Source: Porphyridium purpureum
Lineage: Eukaryota; Rhodophyta; Bangiophyceae; Porphyridiales; Porphyridiaceae
Assembly (NCBI GenBank): GCA_008690995.1
Contig: VRMN01000002.1
Span: 2,343,699 to 2,407,698 of the forward strand
Reading direction: 5' to 3'
Length of the DNA: 64,000 nt
Below, one piece after another: positions 32,901 to 41,768 of the stretch. Every line of letters starts with the position of its first letter. The first letter of the stretch is position 1. Under the pieces are notes generated by a model that saw nothing but the letters and a program-made list of their open reading frames with translations, had not been told where the DNA came from and searched no databases. A program made the position numbers and the translations under genes.

Positions 32901-33061
32901 CTTGCGTCCAAGAATCGGGACCCCAGGAAATTATGCGACGCTCCACTGTCAATCAAGAAGTCGATTTTTGAACCACTCACTTTCCCATGTTTGTAGAAGA
33001 GCCTTGACCTCGCACCCTCGTGCGCAACACCTTCCACAACACCCATTACAGGAGGCTCCAT
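29897..33061 (-). CDS. pol: Copia A Pol polyprotein (protease, integrase, RT, RNase H)
   Basis: 1054 residues, no internal stop. Aspartic protease IDSGAS at about 37-42; integrase zinc-binding His/Cys block at about 158-171 (HELTHMPMQRDCETC); integrase core with Asp 200 (GIDLVEP), Asp 261/262 (RTDDGNEF) and Glu 295-297 (AEQERFHH); a predicted coiled coil at about 445-486; RT with Asp 625 (SFDISSAYLHA) and YVDD at 711-714; RNase H with ADFAGCPESR, SSSTSESELAALE and the C-terminal DLMTKALFPEGH. It makes and integrates the cDNA. It lies in the -1 phase relative to gag; its frame stays open across the gag stop, and its first ATG is 38 bases after that stop. The mechanism of Gag-Pol expression is not visible. 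Confidence 0.92.
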   Translation of the reverse strand: MEPPVMGVVEGVAHEGARSRLFYKHGKVSGSKIDFLIDSGASHNFLGSRFLDASVKSSCDECMVELAGGQRMKVHGPIVLAVDLGFWIGNVEFYIGPIRMDAILGWKWLKMVNPKIDWQKGLMETRPEGKEICTLENVEEVVPELDGKNQSVAASEHELTHMPMQRDCETCVVAKIKRRPARRLEKDVSALSFNDEVGIDLVEPGRNVKSVDGSKFILTHIDRATGWVTLAGLRAKTHTAVADAWKSVQAGRGWPKVLRTDDGNEFKGDVGRLVREHLIKHEVGIPYRPNSHAEQERFHHTLNQGIRANLVQAGLGKRWFMHAAQHFAFMTNRLHVGRKSGKTPFELRRGEKWSPRNLSLPFGCKVVYKDDQPDNKYAPRGKVGILVGVGEHPMAILVLPRDDWTSETPKVIRTQDFKAFTHEFPLKGIEREMVSLSQQEELPEVDEPSAVEAVQDLDRRIDALRAREAELEKEIEALKVRVVDEERAAGTGGPVTIPQLNLTTLLKTGAALASEQGRAAMEKEVKSMLRFGVWDENPLTLEEARRQPGARFVRTHFIFGLKFAEMPEEFRKVKCRLVAGGNRIWGSDGAATNDIFDYETPAGLSAIRMIIAVAAILGLQIVSFDISSAYLHADLSGPPTFAYLPREICDSKDTVVRLRKALYGLPRSGSDFSQDARRRLQKFQWKLVHGEKNVYVRRNAASSSVALLALYVDDGLLACREEERPGIIEELKQEFLIEKAPELLTEGGSLRFLGTSISLKNGSVSLANQEYQDVVIREFEQDIRRVLRAVKSPSEKLDGEEVLNYQVIWKTLKVREHVGRLMWLARTVRPDIAYAVGMIARYVDKWNVAAERLLVRVVQYLKTPREALEYHVLGNLKEGIRGVNILGYTDADFAGCPESRVSTSGRATYLVAGDYKYLVDWSSRKQRFVSSSTSESELAALEETVQLSLFPALSFLRSIRDGEFSVILMCDNQAVMRAIEMGYSPKLHHMAITRATDLAWLHQVCEKQKLVKLAFVKTDENVADLMTKALFPEGHIKCWEKLRVPQTGRRSVEF
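29910..29920 (-). other. Polypurine tract of copia A
   Basis: GGAAGGAGGAG on the minus strand, directly before the 3' LTR. It fixes the first LTR base as the C of CGTGGA. The same tract occurs in copia C at 47131-47141. Confidence 0.8.
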
Positions 33062-33099
33062 TCCCCTCGAGATCTCCTCCTGTCTTGGCTCTCGAGGTC

Positions 33100-34047
33100 T
33101 TAGTTTTCCGGCTCTGGCGGACCACCTGCCAAGCGCTCCTTCAATTTAGGGCATTTGGGCTTAATGTGTCCACGTTCTCCACAATGGTAACACTTCACTT
33201 TGGTCTTGCCAGACTTCCGCTTGTCCATGGCTCCCAAATCCATTGGTGCGCTACCAGAATGCGACGAGAACGCCCTGCTATGAGTCGATGACGAGTTCTT
33301 GATCACTTGACTCATATCTCCTCCGAACTTTGCAACCTGCTCAGCTGCCAACGCAACTTTCAGTGATTCTTCCAAGGTCCTTGTGTCCTGACGGGCCACC
33401 TCAATACGCAGTTTCTCCTTCAAGCCCAGCGTGAAGATGGTGTTCAGTTCTGCATCTGTCACATCTTCAACTGACAACGCTGTCATCCTGAGATTCTGCT
33501 CAAATTCTGCGACCGTCATTTTCCCTTGCTTCAACTGATACAGATTGGTGCGCGCTGTCAAATGCGCCTGCGGCGGCTCAAACGCTGTGCGCACGAAGTT
33601 TGCGAACGCATCCCATCCGGCCTCTGCAAGGCCCTTTCTCTGCTCCTCCGGACGAGCTGCCCAAAGCAGCGCTGCGTCCCTCTCGAAAAAGCGACTTGCA
33701 ACAATCACTTTCTGCGAGTCCAAAGCATCTGCGGGCATGCAGATATCCAGGTCGCTCTTCATTCGCATCAGCCATTCATTGACAACGAGCTTGTCACGCT
33801 GACCATCAAACTTTCTCAAACTGCGCCCAATTAACGCGGCCATGGCACGATCGTTGTCACCAGACCCAGACGCCACGGTCTGCTGGCGCAACAAAACTTG
33901 CATCATTTCATGGAGGTTACGATTCGCTTCCTGCACTTGTGCCATCATCATCTCCTGTCCCGCAATGCGCGCATGCAGCTGATTAGCTGCCTCAATCCAT
34001 GCCGCATTCTCCTGCGGGACATTCATTTCCATTTCATGGCTTTCCAT
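33100..34047 (-). CDS. gag: Copia A Gag with CCHC zinc knuckle
   Basis: From the ATG at 34047 the product is 315 residues; the open frame extends to a GTG at 34077 but copia C supports the ATG. It has an N-terminal coiled coil (WIEAANQLHARI region), a central helical capsid-like region containing RSLRKFDGQRDKLVVNEWLM and AFEPPQAHLTARTNLYQLKQ, and a C-terminal knuckle CYHCGERGHIKPKC. It forms the particle shell and binds element RNA. It is clearly related to the copia C Gag at 42779-43735. Confidence 0.9.
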   Translation of the reverse strand: MESHEMEMNVPQENAAWIEAANQLHARIAGQEMMMAQVQEANRNLHEMMQVLLRQQTVASGSGDNDRAMAALIGRSLRKFDGQRDKLVVNEWLMRMKSDLDICMPADALDSQKVIVASRFFERDAALLWAARPEEQRKGLAEAGWDAFANFVRTAFEPPQAHLTARTNLYQLKQGKMTVAEFEQNLRMTALSVEDVTDAELNTIFTLGLKEKLRIEVARQDTRTLEESLKVALAAEQVAKFGGDMSQVIKNSSSTHSRAFSSHSGSAPMDLGAMDKRKSGKTKVKCYHCGERGHIKPKCPKLKERLAGGPPEPEN

Positions 34048-34064
34048 TCTCTCCAAACAACCGG

Positions 34065-34076
34065 GCGATGATACCA
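34065..34076 (-). other. Primer-binding site of copia A
   Basis: TGGTATCATCGC on the minus strand, abutting the 5' LTR. It resembles the initiator-Met tRNA-type site (TGGTATCA) used by many copia elements. Confidence 0.7.
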
Positions 34077-34873
34077 CTTGGAATTTCTCCCTTTCTGCTT
34101 TGTAACCGAATCAACAAAACCGGACCGCTTCACCGATAACAGGAACTGGAAACCGCCACACCCCGGAAACTGACAAACCGACGACGAACCGACACACCGA
34201 AACGAACGGAAGGACAAGCAGGACAATCAGAGAAAAGTGGCTAGAAAGGAAGAGAGGACAGAAAATTCAACTTATAGGGGACTACGAGAGGGAGTGGACC
34301 GGTCTTGACAAGTGAAGGGTGATGGAAGGTACGTTTAAACCCCAGCTGCCTTTTTAAAAACACTCCAGACCGATATCCGCTCGCACAACACGCTAGCGTG
34401 CCTCTCCCGCAAATCCAACCCAAGTCTTCCAACGACTGCCTCAATCCAACTAACCAATTCTCTTTTTATTCTATTTGCCCTTACCTCTTCTTCTACCTTG
34501 ACCTGGAAATTCCTGGGAACCAGCTTGCCCCTTCGTCCTTTTATACCCTTCGTCCTTGCTCTTTCCAGCAAGGACGGGAGAACAAATTTCTCCAACAGGA
34601 CGAATTTCCACCACAGGTTTTGATTCGTTCCACAACTCGCAACCACAGCCGGCCACGTATCCGGAAAATGGCCGGGAGGGCGCGTCAAGAACGAATCCAG
34701 AAGCTTCGGCCGGCCTTTGACCTTTGCACAAGGTCACACAAAACGACAATGACAAACATTTCGCAGGTCCGAGATCATCACGCTTCTCGAACAATCTTTC
34801 ATCATAGAACTTTCTAGGGTTTTGTACTCAAAACCCTACGGCGTCTCTCGGGGCGGAACCCTAAAATTCCACG
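34077..34873 (-). repeat. 5' LTR of copia A with TATA box
   Basis: 797 bp. A TATAAAA box (minus strand, 34539-34545) and a downstream AATAAA (about 34465-34470) give a plausible transcription start and polyadenylation site. Confidence 0.9.
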
Positions 34874-35227
34874 AACACTATAGGAGACCACAGAACACTA
34901 CGAAAAGCCGCTGGACACTACTGGAGACCACAGAACACTACAGGAGACCACAGAACACTACAGGAGACCACAGAACACTACAGAAGACCACAGAACACTA
35001 CGAAAAGCCGCTGGACACTACTGGAGACCACAGAACACTACAGGAGACCACAGAACACTACAGAAGACCACAGAACACTACGAAAAGCCGCTGGACACTA
35101 CTGGAGACCACAGAACACTACAGGAGACCACAGAACACTACAGAAGACCACAGAACACTACGAAAAGCCGCTGGACACTACTGGAGACCACAGAACACTA
35201 CAGGAGACCACAGAACACTACAGAAGA
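34874..35227. repeat. 20-bp minisatellite, segment 2, with 80-bp higher-order unit
   Basis: Seventeen to eighteen perfectly phased 20-bp units. Variants follow the order CTGGAGACCACAGAACACTA, CAGGAGACCACAGAACACTA, CAGAAGACCACAGAACACTA, CGAAAAGCCGCTGGACACTA, so an 80-bp four-unit block is itself repeated. Interrupted by copia B at 35228. Confidence 0.9.
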
Positions 35228-35582
35228 TGTTGAAGTACGCCCCCGGCGTAAACCCTGCAAAGTCAAGAAACGGTTTACTTTGTAATACCACTCGCGTCAA
35301 AAACATATTCGCCTACCCAAACGCTACACTCAAAATTTCCACCCTACTCCTTGGCCCTGCAGCATTTTATACCCCTGTAGCTGCACTGTGGCGGCGGCGC
35401 GGAGATGCAAAGCGACAAGGAAACGTCAGTGTGGACTTCTAGAAACGTCGCAAACATACGTGCCCATGGCTCGTGCTAGCACGCAGGCTCGCACCCGACC
35501 GAACACATTAAACAGTCCAAACAGTCCAAGTCGTTGACCCGGATAACCATTCAACCATTAACCATTTGCACGTACATCAACA
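35228..35582 (-). repeat. 3' LTR of copia B
   Basis: 355 bp, identical by eye to 40559-40913. Contains a TATAAAA-like box on the minus strand near 35366-35372. Confidence 0.93.
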
Positions 35583-38500
35583 CACTCCCGTCGGTCCGTG
35601 TTAGCCTGCGCTAGATTCGCAACCTCAACGCCCAACATGCGTTCACGAAGTGAGCGGAAAGCTTTTCCTTGCAGGGGCTTGGTGTGAGCGTCCGCCACCA
35701 TCTGCTCCGTGGGGCAGTACGTCATCTCTATCTCGCCGCATGCAACTCTGTCGCTGACGAAGAAGTGCCTCAGAGCAATGTGTCGGGTCCGCGACGAGTT
35801 GGGACGCCCGTTACGAACTAATTTCATGGTGGCCTCGTTATCTTGGTACAACAGGGTGCTGAGGCACTCCACACCGAGCCCTCGCAGCAACCTCTCGATC
35901 CAGAGAGCTTGACCTATGCAGTCACTGATGGCGACTAGCTCTGCCTCTGTTGAGCTCTTGGACGCGAGACTCTGACGGCTGCTCTTCCCGTACACCGTTC
36001 CGCGGCCCAGGCTGACCATGCAGCCAGAGTGGCTCTTCATGTCGCTGTGCACACCAAAGGACGCGTCAATGAAACAGTGCACGCGCGGCGCTCCGACGCA
36101 CCCAAGTGTGAGCCCCAGCTCGCGCGTTCCTTGCAAGTACTGCACAACCCTGCGCAGCTTTTCTCTGTCTTGTTCGGTTGGGGCTTGTACTCGACCCGTC
36201 AAGAATGATGCCGCGACCAGCAGATCTGGTCTCGCCCTCTTGCTGAGATAAAGAAGTTGACAGGCTGTCGTGTGGAAGGCTCTCGCGGAGGAAGCAGCCA
36301 GCAATGGCGAGTCTTGAACCTGAAACAGGTCGTCCAATGCGGGGGTTTTGCCACCGACCTTACCCAGCACAAATGGCTCGGCCTGCTCAATGATCTTGTC
36401 CGCGTATGCGGGCATCCTGACGGTAACTTGACCAGGTTGGTTATAGTCAAAAACCATTTGTAAATATTCAATCACACTGCCGCTGCGCATCGTGAGCACT
36501 CCGTACTCCGGCTCGAGTCCCTTTACCAGTTTGACGATCGCGGCGTCGTTTACAGCCATAATCTTCATGTCGTCCACGTGTAAAGCTAACCAGGTGTCGT
36601 CTTCATCGCTTCTGAACACGCAATAGTCTACCATGCTTCTTTGGTATCCCAACGCCGCGAGGCTTCGACATAGATGGTCATACCATAACTTTGCGCTCGT
36701 CCGGCAACCATATAATGCTTTCTTCAAGCGACAGACTAATGTACCTGAAGCAGACAAATGGCTCTGGAGTGTCGGATCAGCGGTCGTCATACACTTCGCC
36801 AGCGCCTTTGCGAACCGAACGAAAACGGGTGGATCACCGCTTGGCATCACTGCATTCAAATACGCACCTGGAAAATCTACACTGGCAACCTTTCTCCCTT
36901 GTGTTGCTGACATGGCAGCAAGCGCAAACAACGACTCAGTAGCGACTGTTGGGGACGACGTATTTGGGTACAACTCCGGATCCTGTCGATCACCCCCAGC
37001 AACCAGTCGAGCTTTCAAGCGCACAAGCTCTCCGGTTTGTGGATCACGTTTCTCCGTCACAAACAAATGCACGGGCAAAACATTGCGCAACTCGTCTTCA
37101 CTGAGTCTCCTTGTCACAGGCTCAAACACGTCGTGACCATTGGACCCCAACTGCACGAGCTCGCTCATGACCGATTCAAGTGCAGGCTCGCCATACTCCT
37201 GGACTGCTCTCAACCATGAGACGGTCGGCGCTTTCAAACAGTGCGCTTGGACAAACTCTGTAATTAGAGCTAGCCTAATTCTACGCCTTTTTGCTTCCCC
37301 TGCGTATGTATTGCACCCGTCACTTCCGCCTTGATCCGCTGCCGTTCTTTTGGTGCTAAGTCCGCCGACAGAAGCCGGTCCAGCCTGTTCACCATGTCCG
37401 TCCAGTACGTTTTTCGTTGTCATTGTGCAATCTGCGAGATCCCACTCTGCAGGTGCCCCTTCGACCACGCCGACTTGAACAGCCTGACCTTCGCCTAAGA
37501 CGTCGTGATCGTCGCTGACCTGGTAGGCAGCAGCACGTTTGTCAAGCGCGTGGATCTGTTCCTGCAGAATGGCCTCTTTTCGAGATAATTCCTCAATTCT
37601 TTTCTCGATTGCTTCGACCCGCACTCCCGGATTTTCCTCTGCGTTTTCTCCCGCTCCTGGATTACGGTTCGGTTGTGATGATTCTACTACTGCTGACGTG
37701 CGCGAATTCTCCAGAGTTTCTTCATGTTCATTCGCAGAACGCGCTGCACGTGTCTCGCTAAACGCTCCGGCTGACAAGGTCAACCCACTAGCTGTTCGAG
37801 TCGCTGCTGCCCCAGCTGGCTTGCCTGCCTCCCGTCCGGCGGTGTCATGTTTTTCTGCCTCATGCTCATGATCTTCTGTCGCGAGTTCAAGGCGCGCAGT
37901 GCCACGCATGGCGTTAACAGCGGCAACAACCTCTTGTGTAATGACAGTTTTCCTCCACCGTTGTCTGCGCAACTCTTTCTGCGACGCGAGGTTTAGAAAA
38001 GCCCACGTTCCTTCAACATTGCCTACCGGGTATAGAGCTATACAGCCGGTGGCGCGTGGTGTCATCGTGTTGTCCACCTTGGCATTCATGATGAGAACGT
38101 AATCGCCAAAACCGAGACTCACATCGGCTGTGCTGCTAACTTTTCGCCCGGTCATTCTGGTCCACGGAGTCTCGTCATCTCGCCAACCTGTGCTGCTTGG
38201 TACGATGTTGGCCCGGTGAGTTACATACTTCATTAGCGCTGGAACCAAGCTGGTCGGCAATGCAAAGGGTAGGCCATGGATGACAGCCCTCGCTATGTCC
38301 TTCAGCGTTCGATTGGCACGCTCCACTGCTGGTACGGCCTCTTTCGCTCCCGTGACATTTGGTAATATGCCGGACCTTTTCATGTCATCAACGATAGCAA
38401 CAATCCCCGATTCCGGGTCCGACTTGATGACCCTGATCACCACGTTGTGACCTCGCAAACTGGCAATTTGTTCTTGCAGTGCCCGGCGCAGCTCCCATGA

Positions 38501-39388
38501 CGTCTTTGCTCTGATCGCTGTTGTCAGAATGAAGTGCATTGGTTTCACGACAGAAATCAAGAAGGCTTGTCCGCAGAGAAAGTGGATATCCGAATGCATC
38601 TCTTGGTAGACCTCCTCATTTCTTATCGGGACGTAGCCAACTTCCGTAGGCTTGTGTCCAGTTGCCTTTCCTTTGATCGCGGCTTCGCTTGGGCCAAACA
38701 ATTGTTCGGCTCTCTCTGCATCCCGCGCGGCCAAATTACAATTTTCAACATCCCCGCGCCTAAGCACTTTTTTCAGCACGTCGAACGAAGGGAATCCCAA
38801 GCGACGTTGTAAGTCGCGCGCTTGTTCTGCCCGGGCTATCTCTTGCTTTGTGAAGGGCGAAGGTTTGCCGCCACTAGGTAACGGTAAAGCTGAACGCTCC
38901 ATGGAGTTGTGGCGGCTGTCAGTGGAGAAGCATTTGTGTGCGGGAATGTTGTCAAGATCGTGCGTCAGGCCATTGCAAGGAGCTGCGTATGCGTTTATCT
39001 TACCACTTACGCAACAGATATCCGCCACATACAGCCCCTGGTCCTGTCTGAAACGCACTTCCTTGTTGTCAACATCCAGAACAACAAACACGTCCCCGGC
39101 CATGTCATACTTGGTGCCCTTGTCTTCGTTCCTCAGCTTGGCGAATGACAAGATGTTCCCGGCCACTTTCTGCGAGTAGTACACTTCGCCAAATTTGGTG
39201 TCGGCAATCTCGTCAATAAATATTCCACTTGATCCGGCGTCAATTCCGTGCAGCACGACCTTCCGGTCCGTCTTGCGCACGTTCGTAACCGCCTCACCAC
39301 TCGAAAAGATATGCTCCGAAGCCATTGTATCAAGGCCCACTGTGGCCGCTTCCCTGTTTGTCGCCCGGTGGACATACACGTGTCGCAA
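35558..39388 (-). CDS. pol: Copia B Pol polyprotein
   Basis: 1276 residues as an open frame, continuing in phase upstream to the TGA that ends gag. The protease motif reads LDTMAS (about 19-24), with Met where D-S/T-G-A is usual. Integrase acidic residues: Asp 267 (HSDIHF), Asp 324 (IKSDPES), Glu 356 (PAVERANR). A coiled coil lies at about 600-636 between integrase and RT. RT has SVDFPGAYLNA and LHVDDMKIM, and RNase H has HCFIDASFGVHSD, SSTEAELVAISD and DAHTKPLQGKAF. The C-terminal codons run into the 3' LTR. Only modest similarity to copia A and C; a separate copia lineage. Confidence 0.9.
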   Translation of the reverse strand: MRHVYVHRATNREAATVGLDTMASEHIFSSGEAVTNVRKTDRKVVLHGIDAGSSGIFIDEIADTKFGEVYYSQKVAGNILSFAKLRNEDKGTKYDMAGDVFVVLDVDNKEVRFRQDQGLYVADICCVSGKINAYAAPCNGLTHDLDNIPAHKCFSTDSRHNSMERSALPLPSGGKPSPFTKQEIARAEQARDLQRRLGFPSFDVLKKVLRRGDVENCNLAARDAERAEQLFGPSEAAIKGKATGHKPTEVGYVPIRNEEVYQEMHSDIHFLCGQAFLISVVKPMHFILTTAIRAKTSWELRRALQEQIASLRGHNVVIRVIKSDPESGIVAIVDDMKRSGILPNVTGAKEAVPAVERANRTLKDIARAVIHGLPFALPTSLVPALMKYVTHRANIVPSSTGWRDDETPWTRMTGRKVSSTADVSLGFGDYVLIMNAKVDNTMTPRATGCIALYPVGNVEGTWAFLNLASQKELRRQRWRKTVITQEVVAAVNAMRGTARLELATEDHEHEAEKHDTAGREAGKPAGAAATRTASGLTLSAGAFSETRAARSANEHEETLENSRTSAVVESSQPNRNPGAGENAEENPGVRVEAIEKRIEELSRKEAILQEQIHALDKRAAAYQVSDDHDVLGEGQAVQVGVVEGAPAEWDLADCTMTTKNVLDGHGEQAGPASVGGLSTKRTAADQGGSDGCNTYAGEAKRRRIRLALITEFVQAHCLKAPTVSWLRAVQEYGEPALESVMSELVQLGSNGHDVFEPVTRRLSEDELRNVLPVHLFVTEKRDPQTGELVRLKARLVAGGDRQDPELYPNTSSPTVATESLFALAAMSATQGRKVASVDFPGAYLNAVMPSGDPPVFVRFAKALAKCMTTADPTLQSHLSASGTLVCRLKKALYGCRTSAKLWYDHLCRSLAALGYQRSMVDYCVFRSDEDDTWLALHVDDMKIMAVNDAAIVKLVKGLEPEYGVLTMRSGSVIEYLQMVFDYNQPGQVTVRMPAYADKIIEQAEPFVLGKVGGKTPALDDLFQVQDSPLLAASSARAFHTTACQLLYLSKRARPDLLVAASFLTGRVQAPTEQDREKLRRVVQYLQGTRELGLTLGCVGAPRVHCFIDASFGVHSDMKSHSGCMVSLGRGTVYGKSSRQSLASKSSTEAELVAISDCIGQALWIERLLRGLGVECLSTLLYQDNEATMKLVRNGRPNSSRTRHIALRHFFVSDRVACGEIEMTYCPTEQMVADAHTKPLQGKAFRSLRERMLGVEVANLAQANTDRRECVDVRANG

Positions 39389-39400
39389 CGGGCCGCTTCC

Positions 39401-40432
39401 TCACTCGACCGTGCGCTCTTTCTTGAGCTCCAGCTTAAGTTCCTGAAGTTGACGCTGGCACTCGCCAAGTTTTTCTTCCATGGTTCGTGTGTGAGCGTCC
39501 CTGGTCTGGTTCCTTTCCAGTGCCCTCTTCTTCTTCCAGCAGTTCTTCTCCAGGTGTCCCGGGATACCACAAAAATGACACTTCCCCTTGGAACCGCCTA
39601 CATCAGCTTTTGCAACCGCAGCTATCGCTTCACCACTTACAGTGGCCGCCTCGATGGCTAACTGGGCTTCATTGGATTGCGCAACTGAAACGGACACATA
39701 ACCAGGCGCATACTTGTACGCGGAGACGTACAAAACCACGTCCTGAACGCTTGCAAATTGTCGCTCGGCATTGTGGGCTTGGCGAATTGCCTCTGCGAAG
39801 CGCGACCGCTCCAACTTATGGAAGAACTCTTCCGCCTGACGCGCTGCACTCATCTCCTCGCCTACAAGGGCGAGAACCATCGCTGCGGCCGCAAACCTGG
39901 TTTTGAAATCATCCAGAGAATCTGCTCCAATTTCTATAGCTTGAAACCGCTCACGTGCAAATGTACGGCAACGATCCACGGATGCGCCATTCGGTGTCAG
40001 GTGCACCACGACGATTAGATTTTTCAGCTGGAGAGGATCGTTGCGAGATCTTTCAAGCATCTCAAACTGCGGGCGAGCAGAAAGAGCCGCAACGGAAGAC
40101 GTAGACAGCTGTCCGCGCATAATCGCATAGATTCTGGACCTCGCGAGCTCCATATCCGCGCTCCATTTGAGCGCGGTGCTCAACTGTGATTTGGCGATTT
40201 CCTTGTCTCTCCAGTTGTCGGGCTCCTCTGCGTCCGGTAGGGCCGGGCCCTCTGGGTACCTCGCATTATTGAGGTCGAAAATCGCTCCGAGCAACCCAAA
40301 TTCAACAGCTGTGTAGCCTCCAAGCGCACGGAGCCATTCCGTGACTTCCTCGGCCGGCCGCATCTCGGTCGCATCATACCTCAGTAGCGGGAGTCCCTCC
40401 GTTACTCCCTTTTCGCCAATCTTCTTGGCCAT
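39401..40432 (-). CDS. gag: Copia B Gag with CCHC knuckle
   Basis: 343 residues from the ATG at 40432. It is a helical capsid-like region with one zinc knuckle CHFCGIPGHLEKNC and a Lys/Glu coiled-coil end (LGECQRQLQELKLELKK). The TGA at 39403-39401 is followed without further stop by the Pol codons in the same frame, so the element is one long frame with an internal TGA: either readthrough or a single inactivating change. Confidence 0.88.
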   Translation of the reverse strand: MAKKIGEKGVTEGLPLLRYDATEMRPAEEVTEWLRALGGYTAVEFGLLGAIFDLNNARYPEGPALPDAEEPDNWRDKEIAKSQLSTALKWSADMELARSRIYAIMRGQLSTSSVAALSARPQFEMLERSRNDPLQLKNLIVVVHLTPNGASVDRCRTFARERFQAIEIGADSLDDFKTRFAAAAMVLALVGEEMSAARQAEEFFHKLERSRFAEAIRQAHNAERQFASVQDVVLYVSAYKYAPGYVSVSVAQSNEAQLAIEAATVSGEAIAAVAKADVGGSKGKCHFCGIPGHLEKNCWKKKRALERNQTRDAHTRTMEEKLGECQRQLQELKLELKKERTVE

Positions 40433-40558
40433 TTTGTCTGCCGCACGCCGCTCGAACTTCCTGTCAGCGCCGTCGGCCTTGTCCCCCCGTACCCTTGACC
40501 GGAGATCCTACTTCCGCTCGTACTCTTGACGAAGCGGAGGAAGCGTTGAATGTTTTTG

Positions 40559-40913
40559 TGTTGAAGTACGCCCCCGGCGTAAACCCTGCAAAGTCAAGAA
40601 ACGGTTTACTTTGTAATACCACTCGCGTCAAAAACATATTCGCCTACCCAAACGCTACACTCAAAATTTCCACCCTACTCCTTGGCCCTGCAGCATTTTA
40701 TACCCCTGTAGCTGCACTGTGGCGGCGGCGCGGAGATGCAAAGCGACAAGGAAACGTCAGTGTGGACTTCTAGAAACGTCGCAAACATACGTGCCCATGG
40801 CTCGTGCTAGCACGCAGGCTCGCACCCGACCGAACACATTAAACAGTCCAAACAGTCCAAGTCGTTGACCCGGATAACCATTCAACCATTAACCATTTGC
40901 ACGTACATCAACA
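40559..40913 (-). repeat. 5' LTR of copia B
   Basis: 355 bp with TGTTGA/TCAACA ends. A TATAAAA-like box on the minus strand is near 40697-40703. Confidence 0.93.
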
Positions 40914-41098
40914 GAAGACCACAGAACACTACGAAAAGCCGCTGGACACTACTGGAGACCACAGAACACTACAGGAGACCACAGAACACTACAGAAGACC
41001 ACAGAACACTACGAAAAGCCGCTGGACACTACTGGAGACCACAGAACACTACTGGAGACCACAGAACACTACAGGAGACCACAGAACACTACAGAAGG
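40914..41098. repeat. 20-bp minisatellite, segment 3
   Basis: About nine units in the same phase and with the same variants as segment 2. It starts with the copia B target duplication GAAGA and ends in a copia fragment that begins within a CAGAAG unit. Confidence 0.88.
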
Positions 41099-41412
41099 TG
41101 TAGAATAAACCCCCGACTGGTGGTATTACAAGGCATTGAGTTACTCTAGGTCGGCACGACAACGGCGTACTTTACTTACCTTGCCAAACACGCGGTGGGC
41201 AAACAAACTACAGCACTCCTTACGGAGACACGTTGTTCCCGCTCCCTAGGCACGCGCCCTCGCCGCCGCTTTTATACGCGCCCCCGCTGCCCGTACATGA
41301 ACGTTACGCCCGCCACACGAGCAACCACAACCTGCGCATCCGCCGTATACACCCGCCCACAAACCGTAACGTCAACCCGCACACAGACGCACAACTTCTC
41401 GGTTTGCTCACA
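41099..41412 (-). repeat. 3' LTR of copia D
   Basis: 314 bp with a TATAAAA-like box on the minus strand (about 41269-41275). The right boundary is set by the adjoining polypurine run AAAAGGAGTG on the minus strand. Confidence 0.7.
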
Positions 41413-41768
41413 CACTCCTTTTGTGGTCGCAGTCGTGGTCAACCGCACGGATCAACTTCGCAGGCGCATCGATTCCCAACAAATTATCTCGCATCTTCAC
41501 AAACTTCGAACCTTGTAGCGGCTTCGTAAGAGCGTCCGCCAGCATGTCTTCGGTTCTACAGTGCTCTAGCACCACGAGCCCTTTCTCCACCAAGTCACGT
41601 ACAAAGAAGTGGCGTATGTCAATATGCCTCGAGCGCTTGGTCGTGCCTCGGCCGGCATTGATGAGTGCTAATGTGGCCGTGTTGTCCTGTAACACCGCCA
41701 CCTTGGAAACAGCCACACCTTGGCTGCAGAGCATCTTGTATGCCCATAGGCCTTGTCCGACAGCGTCT
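41408..41768 (-). pseudogene. C-terminal RNase H fragment of copia D pol
   Basis: The frame encodes AVGQGLWAYKML, DNTATLALINAG, RSRHIDIRHFFVRD and ADALTKPLQGSKF, the standard end of a copia RNase H domain. Everything N-terminal of the AVGQ block is missing. The stop at 41408 lies beside the LTR. Confidence 0.85.

Larger units (their letters stand above)
29113..34873 (-). mobile_element. Ty1/copia retrotransposon A, nearly intact (5.76 kb)
   Basis: LTRs of 797 bp (29113-29909 and 34077-34873) differ at only a few bases, so insertion was recent. Both flanks carry AACAC (29108-29112 and 34874-34878), a 5-bp target duplication. On the minus strand the order is LTR, primer site TGGTATCATCGC touching the LTR, gag, pol, polypurine tract GGAAGGAGGAG touching the 3' LTR. 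Domain order protease, integrase, RT, RNase H defines Ty1/copia. Each LTR starts CGTGGA and ends AAG rather than TG...CA. The element sits inside the 20-bp minisatellite. Confidence 0.93.
35228..40913 (-). mobile_element. Ty1/copia retrotransposon B, different lineage, very recent (5.69 kb)
   Basis: LTRs of 355 bp (35228-35582 and 40559-40913) appear identical base for base and have canonical TGTTGA...TCAACA ends. GAAGA flanks both sides (35223-35227, 40914-40918). It is inserted in the 20-bp minisatellite. Gag and Pol lie in one frame split by a single TGA. Identical LTRs suggest very recent insertion. Confidence 0.95.

Noticed and set aside
34822-35442. 206-codon frame over the minisatellite (repeats of TTGDHRTLQ)
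   Set aside because: A 20-bp repeat without stops gives long frames by necessity; no start context or non-repeat domain.
34874-41098. Possible CRISPR-like array because of regular short repeats
   Set aside because: Units are contiguous 20-bp tandem repeats with no unique spacers, and the DNA is eukaryotic.
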